NCBI GenBank assembly: GCA_001803165.1
Contig: MHAZ01000006.1
Span: 63,428-127,427 of the forward strand
DNA from: Stygiobacter sp. RIFOXYC2_FULL_38_25
Lineage (GTDB): Bacteria; Bacteroidota; Ignavibacteria; Ignavibacteriales; Melioribacteraceae
Length of the DNA: 64,000 bases
Direction of reading: 5' to 3'
Shown here: in pieces, positions 17,279 through 25,765 of the stretch
How the letters are laid out: each line of letters begins with the position of its first letter
How positions within the stretch are numbered: position 1 is the stretch's first letter
Program-made: the position numbers and the translations under genes
Notes under the pieces: model-generated
Database searches by the model: none
Told to the model about the DNA's origin: nothing
What the model saw: the letters and a program-made list of their open reading frames with translations, nothing else

Positions 17279-19102
17279 TTATCCTTCCAGACCCTTGTAC
17301 ATGTCTTCTATTAATCCTTTGTAACGCTCTTCAATAACTTTACGTTTAACCGAAAGTTTTGGCGTCAGCTCTCCGCTTTCAATTGTAAACGGTTTATCTA
17401 AAACTGCAAACTTACGTACGCGCTCGAAATTAGCCAGTTTCTTTTGGAACTGCCCGAGTTCTTTATCCAGCAATTCATAAATCTGCTTCATCTCTACAAG
17501 CTCTTCAATGGTTTTATACTGAATTCTGTTTGCGTCAGCGTACTCTTTAAGCGCTTCATAATCGGGGACAATCAAGGCGCTCAAGAACATTCTTCTATCA
17601 CCAATAAGGATGAATTGATCAATATATTTGCTTGCAAGGAACATGTTCTCAATTGGCGCCGGAGCTATATATTTTCCACCGGACGTTTTGAACAAGTGTT
17701 TCTTTCTATCAGTGATTATTAAGAAACCCTCAGCATCGAACACACCAATATCGCCGGTGTGAAGCCAGCCCTCTTTAATTGTTTCGTCGGTTTCCTTTTT
17801 GTTCTTGTAGTAACCTTGCATAATGTTAGGACCGTAGGCAAGAATTTCTCCATCCTTTGCAATTTTTATTTCTACACCCGGATAAGGTTTACCAACTGTT
17901 CCAAATTTGTAATCGTTTACTCTGTTACAACAAATCACGGGCGAAGATTCCGTCAATCCGTAGCCTTCAATTACAAGAATGCCAACAGCTTCAAAGAACA
18001 GTCCGAGTTCTCTAGAAAGTGCGGCACCGCCGGAAATGAAGAAGCGTAATCTTCCACCGGTTGCTTCGCGCAGTTTGTGGTAAACTAATTTATCGGCAAG
18101 TTTTCTTTTCAGTGAAAGGAAAATCGGTATTGGATGGCCCGATTTTTTAGCAACTTGAAATTCTTTGCCAAGCTCGATTGCCCAGTTAAATATCTTCTGC
18201 TTTTTCTCGGGCTGACTATCAACATTACGTTTGATCTTAGAATAGATTCTTTCAAACAAACGGGGAACTGCCGTCATAATTGTCGGCTGAATTTCTTTTA
18301 GGTTCTGCGAAACCTTCTCTATACTTTCCGCGTAAGCTATAGTTGCGCCGCAAGAGAAAGCAGTGTAGTAGCCGCCCATTCTTTCAAAGATATGGCAAAG
18401 CGGCAGAAACGAAAGGAAAATATCCGTTTCACCAATATCAAAAACTTCGTGCGCGCCTTTTACATTGGAAGTTATATTCTTATGAGTAAGCATAACCCCT
18501 TTCGGCTCGCCTGTGGTTCCCGATGTATAAATAATTGTACATAAATCATTTTCTTGACAGAGCTTTAAGCTGTCATCGAAATAAGAAGGATTATTGCTTT
18601 GGAACTCAAGACCCTTCGATTGAATATCAGCAAAAGTGAAAACATCTTTTTCCAATCCCTTTTCATCGTTGTTCATTACAACGATAAAACGGAGAGTTTT
18701 GCAGCTGTTACGAACCTTCAAAACTTTGTTGAGCTGGAATTTATTTGACACGATAATGCCAACAGATTCGGAATTGTTCACGCAAAATTCTATTGTTTCG
18801 GAAGTTGAAATTGGATACAAAGGAACATCAATAGCGCCAAGACCGAGAATTGCAAAATCGGAGTAAACCCATTCCGGTCGGTTTTCTGCAATGATGGCAA
18901 CCTTATCGTTACGTTTAACGCCCATAGATGCAAGACCAAGAGCAAATAGATCGGTTTGCCGTGCAAGTTCATCGTAAGTTATGCCCACCCATTGCTCGCC
19001 AACGCGGTGCTTCAGCGCCGGACGCTCTATTCCTTTCCCGAATTCCTTAGTCATTATTTGATACAACTGGGAAATCGTTTTGAAGTCTTTGTAAATCGCC
19101 AT
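17279..19102 (-). CDS. long-chain fatty acid-CoA ligase
   Basis: AMP-forming acyl-CoA synthetase that activates free fatty acids with ATP and CoA. The AMP-binding P-loop-like motif YTSGTTGEPKG is at about 193-203, the adenine-binding motif GYGLTESSP at about 380, and the hinge motif GWLHTGDIG followed by DRKKHLFKTSGGKYIAP. The 607-residue length and large insertion match the FadD15/long-chain type seen in Bacteroidota and Actinobacteria. It has a GAGGAG ribosome site. Use in lipid recycling or beta-oxidation is likely; no beta-oxidation genes adjoin. Confidence 0.88.
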   Translation of the reverse strand: MAIYKDFKTISQLYQIMTKEFGKGIERPALKHRVGEQWVGITYDELARQTDLFALGLASMGVKRNDKVAIIAENRPEWVYSDFAILGLGAIDVPLYPISTSETIEFCVNNSESVGIIVSNKFQLNKVLKVRNSCKTLRFIVVMNNDEKGLEKDVFTFADIQSKGLEFQSNNPSYFDDSLKLCQENDLCTIIYTSGTTGEPKGVMLTHKNITSNVKGAHEVFDIGETDIFLSFLPLCHIFERMGGYYTAFSCGATIAYAESIEKVSQNLKEIQPTIMTAVPRLFERIYSKIKRNVDSQPEKKQKIFNWAIELGKEFQVAKKSGHPIPIFLSLKRKLADKLVYHKLREATGGRLRFFISGGAALSRELGLFFEAVGILVIEGYGLTESSPVICCNRVNDYKFGTVGKPYPGVEIKIAKDGEILAYGPNIMQGYYKNKKETDETIKEGWLHTGDIGVFDAEGFLIITDRKKHLFKTSGGKYIAPAPIENMFLASKYIDQFILIGDRRMFLSALIVPDYEALKEYADANRIQYKTIEELVEMKQIYELLDKELGQFQKKLANFERVRKFAVLDKPFTIESGELTPKLSVKRKVIEERYKGLIEDMYKGLEG

Positions 19103-19127
19103 GCAACTCTCCTCAGAAGTTTGTTTT

Positions 19128-19157
19128 CAAGATAAGGCGGGAGTGCATTAGTTGCAA
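19128..19157 (-). promoter_or_regulatory. candidate promoter of the acyl-CoA ligase gene
   Basis: TTG and TATCTTGA are 20 bases apart on the minus strand, a near match to TTG-N20-TAnnTTTG, 25 bases before the gene. Confidence 0.3.
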
Positions 19158-19164
19158 TAAGGAT

Positions 19165-19195
19165 ATAAAAAAACCGGAAACGAATGTTTCCGGTT
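19165..19195 (-). terminator. intrinsic terminator after the ECF/LysM operon
   Basis: A perfect 10-bp stem AACCGGAAAC / GTTTCCGGTT (19172-19181 with 19186-19195) with a 4-base loop is followed by seven T on the minus strand, just downstream of the LysM gene. Confidence 0.85.
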
Positions 19196-19210
19196 CATAT
19201 TAAGTTAATT

Positions 19211-20863
19211 TTAGTTTTTTATTTCGACTTGAGAAATTGTCAGTTTATTTACATCGGAAGGATCATATACGATCAATCTTCTTCCAGCAGCAATTTTTTT
19301 TGAATGCAGATTATTATTCCAACTCATTAGTTGACCTACAGCAACATTATACTTTTTTGCAATGTCATAAATTGATTCCCCTGAGTTAACTCTATGATTC
19401 ACTATTTTATGTTTATTAGAAGTAATTTTTATAGTTGATCTTACCGGTGTTACTTTATCATTTCCTATTGCTCTACCCGTAGCTTCAATTTCAATTCCAT
19501 TATTAATATCAGTTACACGATAGATATTGAATCCATTTTGTCTATACGCCGCTGGTATTTCCCAGTTTTTTAGACTTCTATTTTTTGAATAACAATAATT
19601 TACTGCATTTGTAGCTAAAGAATGTAACTCGTTTCCAAGCGAGATTCTTTCATAATCTGCTTGAGTTCTTGTCTCAACATATTTTGCTTTAGTATCATCC
19701 CGGTTATTAGTCTGACTTTTGTCCTTAAAACTATCTTTGCCTTCTTCCAATGTTAGTATAAGGTAGTCTTTAACATACTTATTATAGTCTTCTTCGGAAT
19801 TTAATTGCATTCTTTCCCCTTCAACGACCTCTTCATAACGCCAATTATCCGGCTGCAATTCAATGTTTATTTTTTCACCAGCGGCAAGAGTAACTTTCTT
19901 TGAATAAGAATAATTTCCGCTATTATCACCACGGGAAATAATAAGCTCGAGATTGTAGTTATTCTTTTCCTTTACTAAAGGAATTACATAAACTGAACAA
20001 AATGAATTTTTCTTACTCTTATTAGAATTATTAAAGAGCGATAACTTAGCCGGGTTATATATTTGTACTGGTACTTCGATAAATCCATAATAAAGCGTTT
20101 TAAACTCCGGGATACTTTCAGTCCCGGTATTTAACAAAAAGGATTTTAGTGGAAAGTCAGTTCTTTTAAGAATGACTTTATTACCGTTTCTATCAGTTCT
20201 TACCAAATCAATGCCAAACAATATATTGTTTTCGGATAATTGTGATTTTTCAGCATAATCCTTTAACCTAACTTCCTCGAAAGGGAAAGGCGATTTATCT
20301 ACATGATTTGTTCGTTCAAAATTGTCATCACCTTGAACAATCTTTAAATTGACTTCTGCTTTTGGGAACTGACTTTGAATAAAGCTCGCTTTTACTTCCT
20401 CATTTAACTGTACTTTTAAAAACTCTTCACTATAAACAATATCATAATTATAATCATTTACTGCTTTTACAGACTTTAGGGAGTACGTGATATACTTACA
20501 ATAAACTAAGAGAGAATCCGTTAATGTTCTTTTTGGATAGAAAGAATAGACAATCATCTTAGTTACTGTCTCTTCCCAGCCTGTACGCGGCATCTTCGAA
20601 ATTTCTCCTTTAACTTGCTTCCAATAGTTATCAGAAAAACTATTTAGATAAGAGGCATGAAGTTGCGACGATACCCCTAACGACAGACTATCATTTCCAT
20701 ATATCACTCCAGTCAAGAAACCACTTTCATTTTGCGTTGTTGTGGCAAAACCGCCCCACTTATTGTTACCATACTTTACCTTAAGAGAAAAACTTGAACT
20801 TTCTATCCGCTGTGCAACTAAGGTTGAACAGACTACTATTAAAAGAACCAATATTTTTTTCAT
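19211..20863 (-). CDS. secreted LysM-domain protein of unknown function
   Basis: A 550-residue exported protein with signal peptide (about 1-17, ending VAQ). Residues about 20-440 are mostly polar beta-rich sequence I do not recognise. A C-terminal LysM domain lies at about 487-535 (HRVNSGESIYDIAKKYNVA, AAGRRLIVYDP), which usually binds peptidoglycan or chitin-like glycans. It is the third gene of an ECF sigma/anti-sigma operon, beginning 2 bases after the anti-sigma gene behind GGGAG, and is followed by a strong terminator. It is therefore a likely target or sensor partner of that sigma factor in an envelope response; that role is inference. Confidence 0.75.
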   Translation of the reverse strand: MKKILVLLIVVCSTLVAQRIESSSFSLKVKYGNNKWGGFATTTQNESGFLTGVIYGNDSLSLGVSSQLHASYLNSFSDNYWKQVKGEISKMPRTGWEETVTKMIVYSFYPKRTLTDSLLVYCKYITYSLKSVKAVNDYNYDIVYSEEFLKVQLNEEVKASFIQSQFPKAEVNLKIVQGDDNFERTNHVDKSPFPFEEVRLKDYAEKSQLSENNILFGIDLVRTDRNGNKVILKRTDFPLKSFLLNTGTESIPEFKTLYYGFIEVPVQIYNPAKLSLFNNSNKSKKNSFCSVYVIPLVKEKNNYNLELIISRGDNSGNYSYSKKVTLAAGEKINIELQPDNWRYEEVVEGERMQLNSEEDYNKYVKDYLILTLEEGKDSFKDKSQTNNRDDTKAKYVETRTQADYERISLGNELHSLATNAVNYCYSKNRSLKNWEIPAAYRQNGFNIYRVTDINNGIEIEATGRAIGNDKVTPVRSTIKITSNKHKIVNHRVNSGESIYDIAKKYNVAVGQLMSWNNNLHSKKIAAGRRLIVYDPSDVNKLTISQVEIKN

Positions 20864-20865
20864 AT

Positions 20866-21354
20866 CTAACTCCCTACATCGTACTTAATTAAATCACTAA
20901 AAGTGATTTTAGCTGATTTCATTTCCTTCATTTCGTTAACTAATGAAAACTGATTAGAATTTATGGTTTTCAGTTTCTTACCAAGTGTTGAAACATTTTT
21001 TATTTCATTATTAACAGCTTTTTCCACAAAGACAGTGTCGACTCTGACTTCGTTTTTGGTAATGAAGGTTTCTTTTGGCTTGGCAGTAATCAATAGAAAC
21101 AATAATAAAACTGCCGCTGCCGAGCTTGCGTAGAATGCAATTTTGTAAAATTTGTTTACCGGTTTTGGTTTGTTCTTTATCTGGTTTAGGTTTTCTACAC
21201 AGAACAATCTTGTTTTTTCCTTCAGTATTAGTGTATCTGTAAAGAGAGATTGGCAATCATTGCAATTGGCAAGATGCTCAAACAGTTCACTTTGTTTTTC
21301 CTTTTCCAGTTCCCCATCAACAAATAAATTGATTTCATATTCATAATGTTTCAT
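20866..21354 (-). CDS. anti-sigma factor with zinc-finger N domain
   Basis: Membrane anti-sigma factor for the ECF sigma encoded just upstream. The N-terminal zf-HC2 motif is HLANCNDC (H, C, C at about 26-33), the zinc-binding anti-sigma fold. A single transmembrane helix follows at about 80-97 (IAFYASSAAAVLLLFLLI), leaving about 65 residues outside. I chose the ATG at 21354 (MKHYEYEINLF) because GAGG sits 6 bases before it. A GTG at 21366, overlapping the sigma stop as GTGA, would add four residues. The spacing and coupling to the sigma gene support the pairing. Confidence 0.82.
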   Translation of the reverse strand: MKHYEYEINLFVDGELEKEKQSELFEHLANCNDCQSLFTDTLILKEKTRLFCVENLNQIKNKPKPVNKFYKIAFYASSAAAVLLLFLLITAKPKETFITKNEVRVDTVFVEKAVNNEIKNVSTLGKKLKTINSNQFSLVNEMKEMKSAKITFSDLIKYDVGS

Positions 21355-21362
21355 GGTTAACC

Positions 21363-21830
21363 TCACTTTAAATACTTTCTTAATTGCTCACGCACGCGAA
21401 ACAATTTTACTTTAACATTATCAACTGATATCCCCAAAATTTCCGCAATCTCTTGATATGAATGACAAGCGTATTCCCGCAAATAAATCAACTCGAATTC
21501 TTCATGTTTTAGTTTTTTCAACGCATCGTTAAGCGTTATCTTCTCTTCAAGTTTAGGTTCGTAAGTATGAGGGAAGTTTTCATCAATAAGAACCGGCTGG
21601 TTTGTCTTACCATTTAGTTTCTTATAGCAATAATTACGTGTGATAACAAGAAGCCAAGTCTTGTAGCTGCAATCACCTCTAAATGAACTTTGGCTGTTTA
21701 TAAAACGAATGAAAACCTCTTGAACCGCATCCTTTGCGTCATCGGAATCTTTGAGCAGACTCATAGAATAATTCAGTATGTCGTCTGAATAAGAAGAAAA
21801 CAATTCTTTAACAGTTTTTTCTTCTTTCAC
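21363..21830 (-). CDS. ECF-type RNA polymerase sigma factor
   Basis: A 155-residue sigma-70 family member with only regions 2 and 4. Region 2 includes KDAVQEVFIRFINS and TWLLVITRNYCYKKLNGK (about 32-77). Region 4 has the helix-turn-helix YQEIAEILGISVDNVKVKLFRVREQL (about 125-150; quoted in parts as YQEIAEILGIS and VKVKLFRVREQL). It heads an operon with its anti-sigma and a LysM protein. The upstream TGTAAC-N17-GTCTAT looks like an ECF promoter, so autoregulation is likely. Confidence 0.9.
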   Translation of the reverse strand: MKEEKTVKELFSSYSDDILNYSMSLLKDSDDAKDAVQEVFIRFINSQSSFRGDCSYKTWLLVITRNYCYKKLNGKTNQPVLIDENFPHTYEPKLEEKITLNDALKKLKHEEFELIYLREYACHSYQEIAEILGISVDNVKVKLFRVREQLRKYLK

Positions 21831-21858
21831 TTAAAGTTCCTAATTATTGGCTTAATAA

Positions 21859-21887
21859 ATAGACCCCGAAGGTGTAGAAATGTTACA
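21859..21887 (-). promoter_or_regulatory. ECF-type promoter candidate (autoregulatory)
   Basis: On the minus strand TGTAAC is followed after 17 bases by GTCTAT, matching the ECF pattern of an AAC-containing -35 and a GTCTA -10 element. It is placed 29 bases before the sigma gene. Confidence 0.5.
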
Positions 21888-21893
21888 ACAATG

Positions 21894-22226
21894 TTATTTT
21901 TTCCCGAATACTTCTCCATCAACAACCGGAGTAACACAGATTAATGGATTTTGCGGCACTCTAAATTTTTCAAAAATTTCTTCAAAGAGCTGGTATTGCA
22001 GTCCTTGTTTTTCCAGCTTGCTAAACTTTTTGTAGGGCATGTATTCTCCCTTCTTGTTCTTCGGAGAATCAAAAACAAAGGCGGAAGCAAAATCTTCGGT
22101 AGCTCTCTCTTTTAAGAAACCAATCTTTGCAGAATCTTCTCCTTCCATCTCGTAAGCTTTAGCACGAAACGACGTTACACTTCCTTTATCAATCACTAAA
22201 TAGATATTCAAAATTGTCTCTTGCAT
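21894..22226 (-). CDS. hypothetical protein, 110 residues
   Basis: I do not recognise this family. The protein is soluble, with no signal peptide or membrane helix, charged (many K and E), with a beta-like start (ILNIYLVIDKGSVTSFRAKAY, in part) and a helical segment FSKLEKQGLQYQLFEEIFEKF. It begins at a clear ATG 20 bases after the nitrilase-family gene and ends just before the ECF promoter. It therefore seems to be the last gene of the transcription unit running from 24019. Codon use resembles its neighbours. Confidence 0.6.
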   Translation of the reverse strand: MQETILNIYLVIDKGSVTSFRAKAYEMEGEDSAKIGFLKERATEDFASAFVFDSPKNKKGEYMPYKKFSKLEKQGLQYQLFEEIFEKFRVPQNPLICVTPVVDGEVFGKK

Positions 22227-22246
22227 TCCTTAATCCTTTTTGTTTT

Positions 22247-23068
22247 CTAAAGCCAATCTTTGTATAAGTTATCTCGTCTGTCACGCAGAAACAATCTCTT
22301 GGCGTGAGAGTCTTGCACACTTTGCAAGTCTATATCGTAAATCAATATTTCTTCTGAACCTTCCGCGGCTCTTGCTATTACTTCCCCACTTGGATTGCAG
22401 ATAAATGATTCGCCGGAAAATGTTAAATATTCTTCCGCGCCAACTCTGTTGCACAAAGCAGTAAAATAGCCATTCTGAAAAGAAGCCGTTCTCATTTCAG
22501 CTTCATATAAACCTTCCGGCCATTCACCCACCGCACCGGCTTGAGGTATGAAAACAATCTCCGCGCCTTTTAACGCAAGCGCGCGCATGTATTCCGGATA
22601 ATGTCTATCGTAACAAATAGCCACACCAATTTTGCCAAACTTAGTATCATAAACCGGAGCGCCGGTATCGCCGGGAGTGTAATAATTGGTCTCACAGAAG
22701 TGCTCATAGTTTGTAATGTGAATCATTCTCGTCGTTCCAAGTAATTTGCCGTCGGCATCAATCACCGGGGAGGAATCGTATGTAGCCTCGCCACATACTT
22801 CATATAAATTCAAAATGATAACAACACCTAGTTGTTTGGCGAGACCGGAAAACAATTGGGTAGTTTTTCCCGGAACAGTTTCAGCTAAATGAAACGGTTT
22901 AGGAGAAAGTCTTTGAGGGAAAAATTCTGTAAAAGCTAATTCTGCAAAACAAATTATTCTCGATCCATCGCTTGCGGCTTTTCTAACTGCTTCAAGTCCG
23001 CGCGAAATATTTTGAGCTACATCCTCGCCGGCTTTTTGTTGAATCAGTGCTATTTTCATTTTATCCAT
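22247..23068 (-). CDS. carbon-nitrogen hydrolase (nitrilase superfamily)
   Basis: Amidase of the nitrilase superfamily, closest in look to N-carbamoylputrescine amidase and related omega-amidases. The catalytic triad is visible: Glu in FAELAFTEFFP (about 43), Lys in the segment before NYEHFCETNYYTPG (about 118), and Cys in KIGVAICYDRHYPEY (about 153). Length 273 is typical. Another ATG three codons downstream (MKIALIQQ) is equally plausible as the start. It is 4 bases after a membrane-protein gene. No polyamine genes adjoin, so the substrate is open. Confidence 0.8.
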   Translation of the reverse strand: MDKMKIALIQQKAGEDVAQNISRGLEAVRKAASDGSRIICFAELAFTEFFPQRLSPKPFHLAETVPGKTTQLFSGLAKQLGVVIILNLYEVCGEATYDSSPVIDADGKLLGTTRMIHITNYEHFCETNYYTPGDTGAPVYDTKFGKIGVAICYDRHYPEYMRALALKGAEIVFIPQAGAVGEWPEGLYEAEMRTASFQNGYFTALCNRVGAEEYLTFSGESFICNPSGEVIARAAEGSEEILIYDIDLQSVQDSHAKRLFLRDRRDNLYKDWL

Positions 23069-23072
23069 AAAA

Positions 23073-23720
23073 CTATTTATTTCTCAAAACGAATAAAGTT
23101 AAAAATGAAGCAAAGACAAAAGCCATTTTGCAGATCAAACTTTCAGCCGCAGTTAAGAACGTTGGGAAGAATATCGCAAAAATCATTGCCGGTAAAAACG
23201 TGAATAGGTAACCAAAGAAAAACATTCTTGTAAGTGCTTTTTTCTTTGGGTCTTCTTCCGCTCCCCATTTTTTATTTAGAATTATCATAGAACCGATAAT
23301 TGGTAAATAATAAACTACACCGTAAAGTTGACCGAGCGGATAGTGATATGATGCATAGAGTACAGTGCATTTTGTAACCGCTAATTGATCAACCGCAAAC
23401 AAATAGTAAACAATAAAGAATAACGCCGGTATGAAAACCAACTTGTGATGCTTTCCGAGTTTCTCTGCGTAAACTAAAACTGTGTAAAGACCAAGTGGCG
23501 GCAATAATGAAATGTCTGCAAAGGCTAAGTAAATAATAAACTGCTGCTGAAGTCCGGCAAAGCAAATTAGAAACTCTAAGAACTGATAGCCAAACAATAA
23601 TCCTATCATAGCAATAACAAGTTTGTTAACCGGATTCTTCTTAGCAAAAATCAGAAGGTTAATAATGTAGCCTAATTCTAAGCAAGCAATTAGCAGAGAA
23701 ACAGCGCCATCTAAGTTCAT
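23073..23720 (-). CDS. integral membrane protein, about seven helices
   Basis: A 215-residue membrane protein with about seven hydrophobic segments spread over its length (near 5-22, 32-52, 60-80, 92-112, 125-145, 165-185, 190-210). The family is not recognised; the layout resembles hypothetical 7-TM proteins of Bacteroidota. I chose the ATG at 23720 (MNLDGAVSLL) because it overlaps the stop of the upstream broken lipoprotein gene as TAATG. A longer GTG start would run into that gene. It shares its transcript with the nitrilase-family gene downstream. Confidence 0.65.
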   Translation of the reverse strand: MNLDGAVSLLIACLELGYIINLLIFAKKNPVNKLVIAMIGLLFGYQFLEFLICFAGLQQQFIIYLAFADISLLPPLGLYTVLVYAEKLGKHHKLVFIPALFFIVYYLFAVDQLAVTKCTVLYASYHYPLGQLYGVVYYLPIIGSMIILNKKWGAEEDPKKKALTRMFFFGYLFTFLPAMIFAIFFPTFLTAAESLICKMAFVFASFLTLFVLRNK

Positions 23721-24019
23721 TATTTTAACTCGTTTATTTCTATAATTTCGATAATTGTTCCCCACATGTGAATGCTTGCCATATCTTTTCTTTCTTTGAA
23801 GGAGAACTTAACACGTTTTCCATCAACTTGATATGTCTGCGGAAGATTTATTGGATCAAAATTCTGGTTATCATCAGAAACTATACCCTAAAAGCCTCCT
23901 TCAAGTTCAATCCGCTTAACCGTTCCGGTTGTCATATCAAAATTATTATCAACGCAATTTGATAACAACACTAATAAAACTGATGCAAATAAAAAGAAAA
24001 GTATTCTATAAAATTTCAT
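23720..24019 (-). pseudogene. small lipoprotein gene interrupted by an in-frame amber codon
   Basis: From ATG at 24019 the frame reads a lipoprotein signal with lipobox LLSNC (Cys22), then TGTVKRIELEGGF, a TAG at 23888-23890 (codon 44), and then continues in the same frame with GIVSDDNQNFDPINLPQTY and VKFSFKERKDMASIHMWGT to a TAA at 23720. The sense on both sides belongs to one protein of 99 residues: ELEGGF-x-GIVSDD and HMWGT are the pattern of a small bacterial lipoprotein family, where the residue at the stop is an aromatic in the copies I recall. A single base change (TAT or TGG to TAG) explains it. It may be a recent pseudogene, a read-through gene or a sequencing error. Confidence 0.75.
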
Positions 24020-24039
24020 ATTCTTTAAATAAAATTAGA

Positions 24040-24145
24040 GCCACACTTCGATCCGTCAGCCGACGGACTTCAGCGTGACTCTAATTATAAAAAGTTTATT
24101 TCTAATACAGAAGAAGTCATTTCGAGCGAAGTCGAGAAATGACTG
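24040..24145. repeat. two intergenic hairpins after fumC
   Basis: One imperfect hairpin (about 24037-24082) has the core CCGTC-AGCC-GACGG. A second (24109-24143) has 9-bp arms AGTCATTTC / GAAATGACT around GAGCGAAG. The second lies just beyond the fumC stop and may end its transcript, although no long U-tract follows. The word GAGCGAAG also occurs in the hairpin at 3253-3332. Confidence 0.55.
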
Positions 24146-24158
24146 TTCACAATATGTA

Positions 24159-25550
24159 TTAACCCTTCGGTCCAACCATTTTTTCCGGTCGTACCACTTC
24201 ATCAAACTTTTCGGAAGTGAGCAAGCCAAGTTCCATTGCTGCTTCTTTCAAAGTTTTGTTTTCTTTGTGAGCCTTCTTAGCAACCTTTGCTGCATTATCG
24301 TAACCGATAACCGGGTTGAGTGAAGTAACGAGCATCAAAGAATTTTCAAGGTGTTTTTTGATGTTCATATCATTAGCTACAATTCCAACAACGCAATTGT
24401 CTGTAAAGCTTTCGCAAGCATCTGCAATTAGTTTAATGGATTGCAGAATGTTGAACGCGATAATCGGCATGAAAACGTTGAGCTCAAAATTTCCGCTGGC
24501 GCCGGCAAAATTAATTGTAACATCGTTGCCGAATACTTGCGCGCAAACCATTGTCATCGCTTCGGATTGTGTTGGATTTACTTTTCCCGGCATGATTGAA
24601 CTGCCCGGCTCGTTTTCCGGCAAAGAGATTTCTCCAATACCGCAACGTGGACCGCTGCCAAGCCAGCGTGCGTCGTTAGCAATTTTCATCAACGACGCTG
24701 CAAGTGTTTTCAGAACGCCGCTCATTTCAACAAGCGCGTCTTTAGCTGCCATAGCTTCAAATTTGTTTGGAGCTGTTTTAAATTGCTTGCCTGTAAGTTC
24801 AGAAATCTTTGCGGCAACTTTAACTGCATATTCCGGATGAGTGTTTAATCCCGTTCCTACAGCTGTTCCGCCTAAGGGAATTTCGCTTAAGCGTTTCAGA
24901 GCATCGTTTACTCTATCTAAACCATTTGTTAACTGCTGTGCATATCCAGAGAACTCTTGCCCAAGTGTAAGAGGAGTTGCATCCATCAAGTGAGTTCTGC
25001 CAATCTTGATTATGTCTTTAAACTCTTTGGCTTTGGCATCAAGCGCATCGCGGAGTTTTGCAACCATTGGAATTAATCTGCGGTGAATTTCTTCTACCGA
25101 CGCAACATGAATTGCCGTTGGAAAAGCATCGTTAGTTGATTGAGCTTTGTTCACATCATCATTCGGGTGAATTGGTTTTTTGCTGCCAAGAACTCCGCCA
25201 ACCATTTCAATAGCCCGGTTGGAAATAACTTCGTTCACATTCATGTTTGTCTGTGTGCCGCTTCCCGTCTGCCAAACAACAAGCGGAAAATGATCATTCA
25301 ACTTTCCTTCAATTACTTCATCGGCGGCAAGAAGAATCAAATCAAGTTTTTCTTTGGGAAGTGTTCCGAGTTCATTGTTAATTAAAGCGGCGGCTTTTTT
25401 TACAATTGCCATGGCGCGGATAAACTCTGCCGGAAATCTCTCCCCGCCAATCTTAAAATTCATCAACGATCTTGCTGTCTGAGCACCATAATATTTGTTT
25501 GTTGGGACTTTGATTTCGCCCATGCTGTCAGTTTCGATACGGTAATCCAT
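24159..25550 (-). CDS. fumC: fumarate hydratase, class II
   Basis: Oxygen-stable fumarase of the citric acid cycle, interconverting fumarate and malate as a homotetramer. The family signature [15 protein letters not shown] is at about 318-332 with the catalytic serine loop. [14 protein letters not shown] (about 97-110) and [17 protein letters not shown] (about 183-199) form the other two active-site regions, with the catalytic histidine in GRTH. Length 463 is standard. It appears to be a single-gene unit, with a promoter candidate 30 bases upstream and hairpins downstream. Confidence 0.95.
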   Translation of the reverse strand: MDYRIETDSMGEIKVPTNKYYGAQTARSLMNFKIGGERFPAEFIRAMAIVKKAAALINNELGTLPKEKLDLILLAADEVIEGKLNDHFPLVVWQTGSGTQTNMNVNEVISNRAIEMVGGVLGSKKPIHPNDDVNKAQSTNDAFPTAIHVASVEEIHRRLIPMVAKLRDALDAKAKEFKDIIKIGRTHLMDATPLTLGQEFSGYAQQLTNGLDRVNDALKRLSEIPLGGTAVGTGLNTHPEYAVKVAAKISELTGKQFKTAPNKFEAMAAKDALVEMSGVLKTLAASLMKIANDARWLGSGPRCGIGEISLPENEPGSSIMPGKVNPTQSEAMTMVCAQVFGNDVTINFAGASGNFELNVFMPIIAFNILQSIKLIADACESFTDNCVVGIVANDMNIKKHLENSLMLVTSLNPVIGYDNAAKVAKKAHKENKTLKEAAMELGLLTSEKFDEVVRPEKMVGPKG

Positions 25551-25580
25551 TGTGTCTCCAGGTAAATTTTATTTCGTGAT

Positions 25581-25610
25581 CAAATTATGGAAAGGCGATA
25601 AATTTTCAAA
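25581..25610 (-). promoter_or_regulatory. candidate promoter of fumC
   Basis: TTTG and TAATTTGA are separated by 19 bases on the minus strand, close to the Bacteroidota consensus, 31 bases before fumC. Confidence 0.35.
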
Positions 25611-25689
25611 CGGGAAATTGAGGTAATGAAAGATTTTGGATGCTGGATACTTGATACTGGATGTTGACGCGGCACCAAACTTGTGGCAT

Positions 25690-25734
25690 AAAAAACCCCG
25701 GCTCTGTCAGCAGACGGATTGCCGGGGCTTTTTT
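25690..25734 (-). terminator. terminator after the T9SS metalloprotease gene
   Basis: Stem CCCCGGC / GCCGGGG (25696-25702 with 25721-25727) is flanked by six A on one side and six T on the other, so it can end transcription in both directions. The loop contains GTCAGCAGACGGA, nearly the same as the core of the hairpin at about 24055-24070. Confidence 0.85.
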
Positions 25735-25765
25735 GTGCTTGTTCCTTGAACCTTAAACCTTGCAG

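Noticed and set aside
24075-24323. Open frame on the plus strand opposite the end of fumC
   Set aside because: Overlaps fumC fully in part and has no ribosome site or family likeness; a shadow of the real gene.
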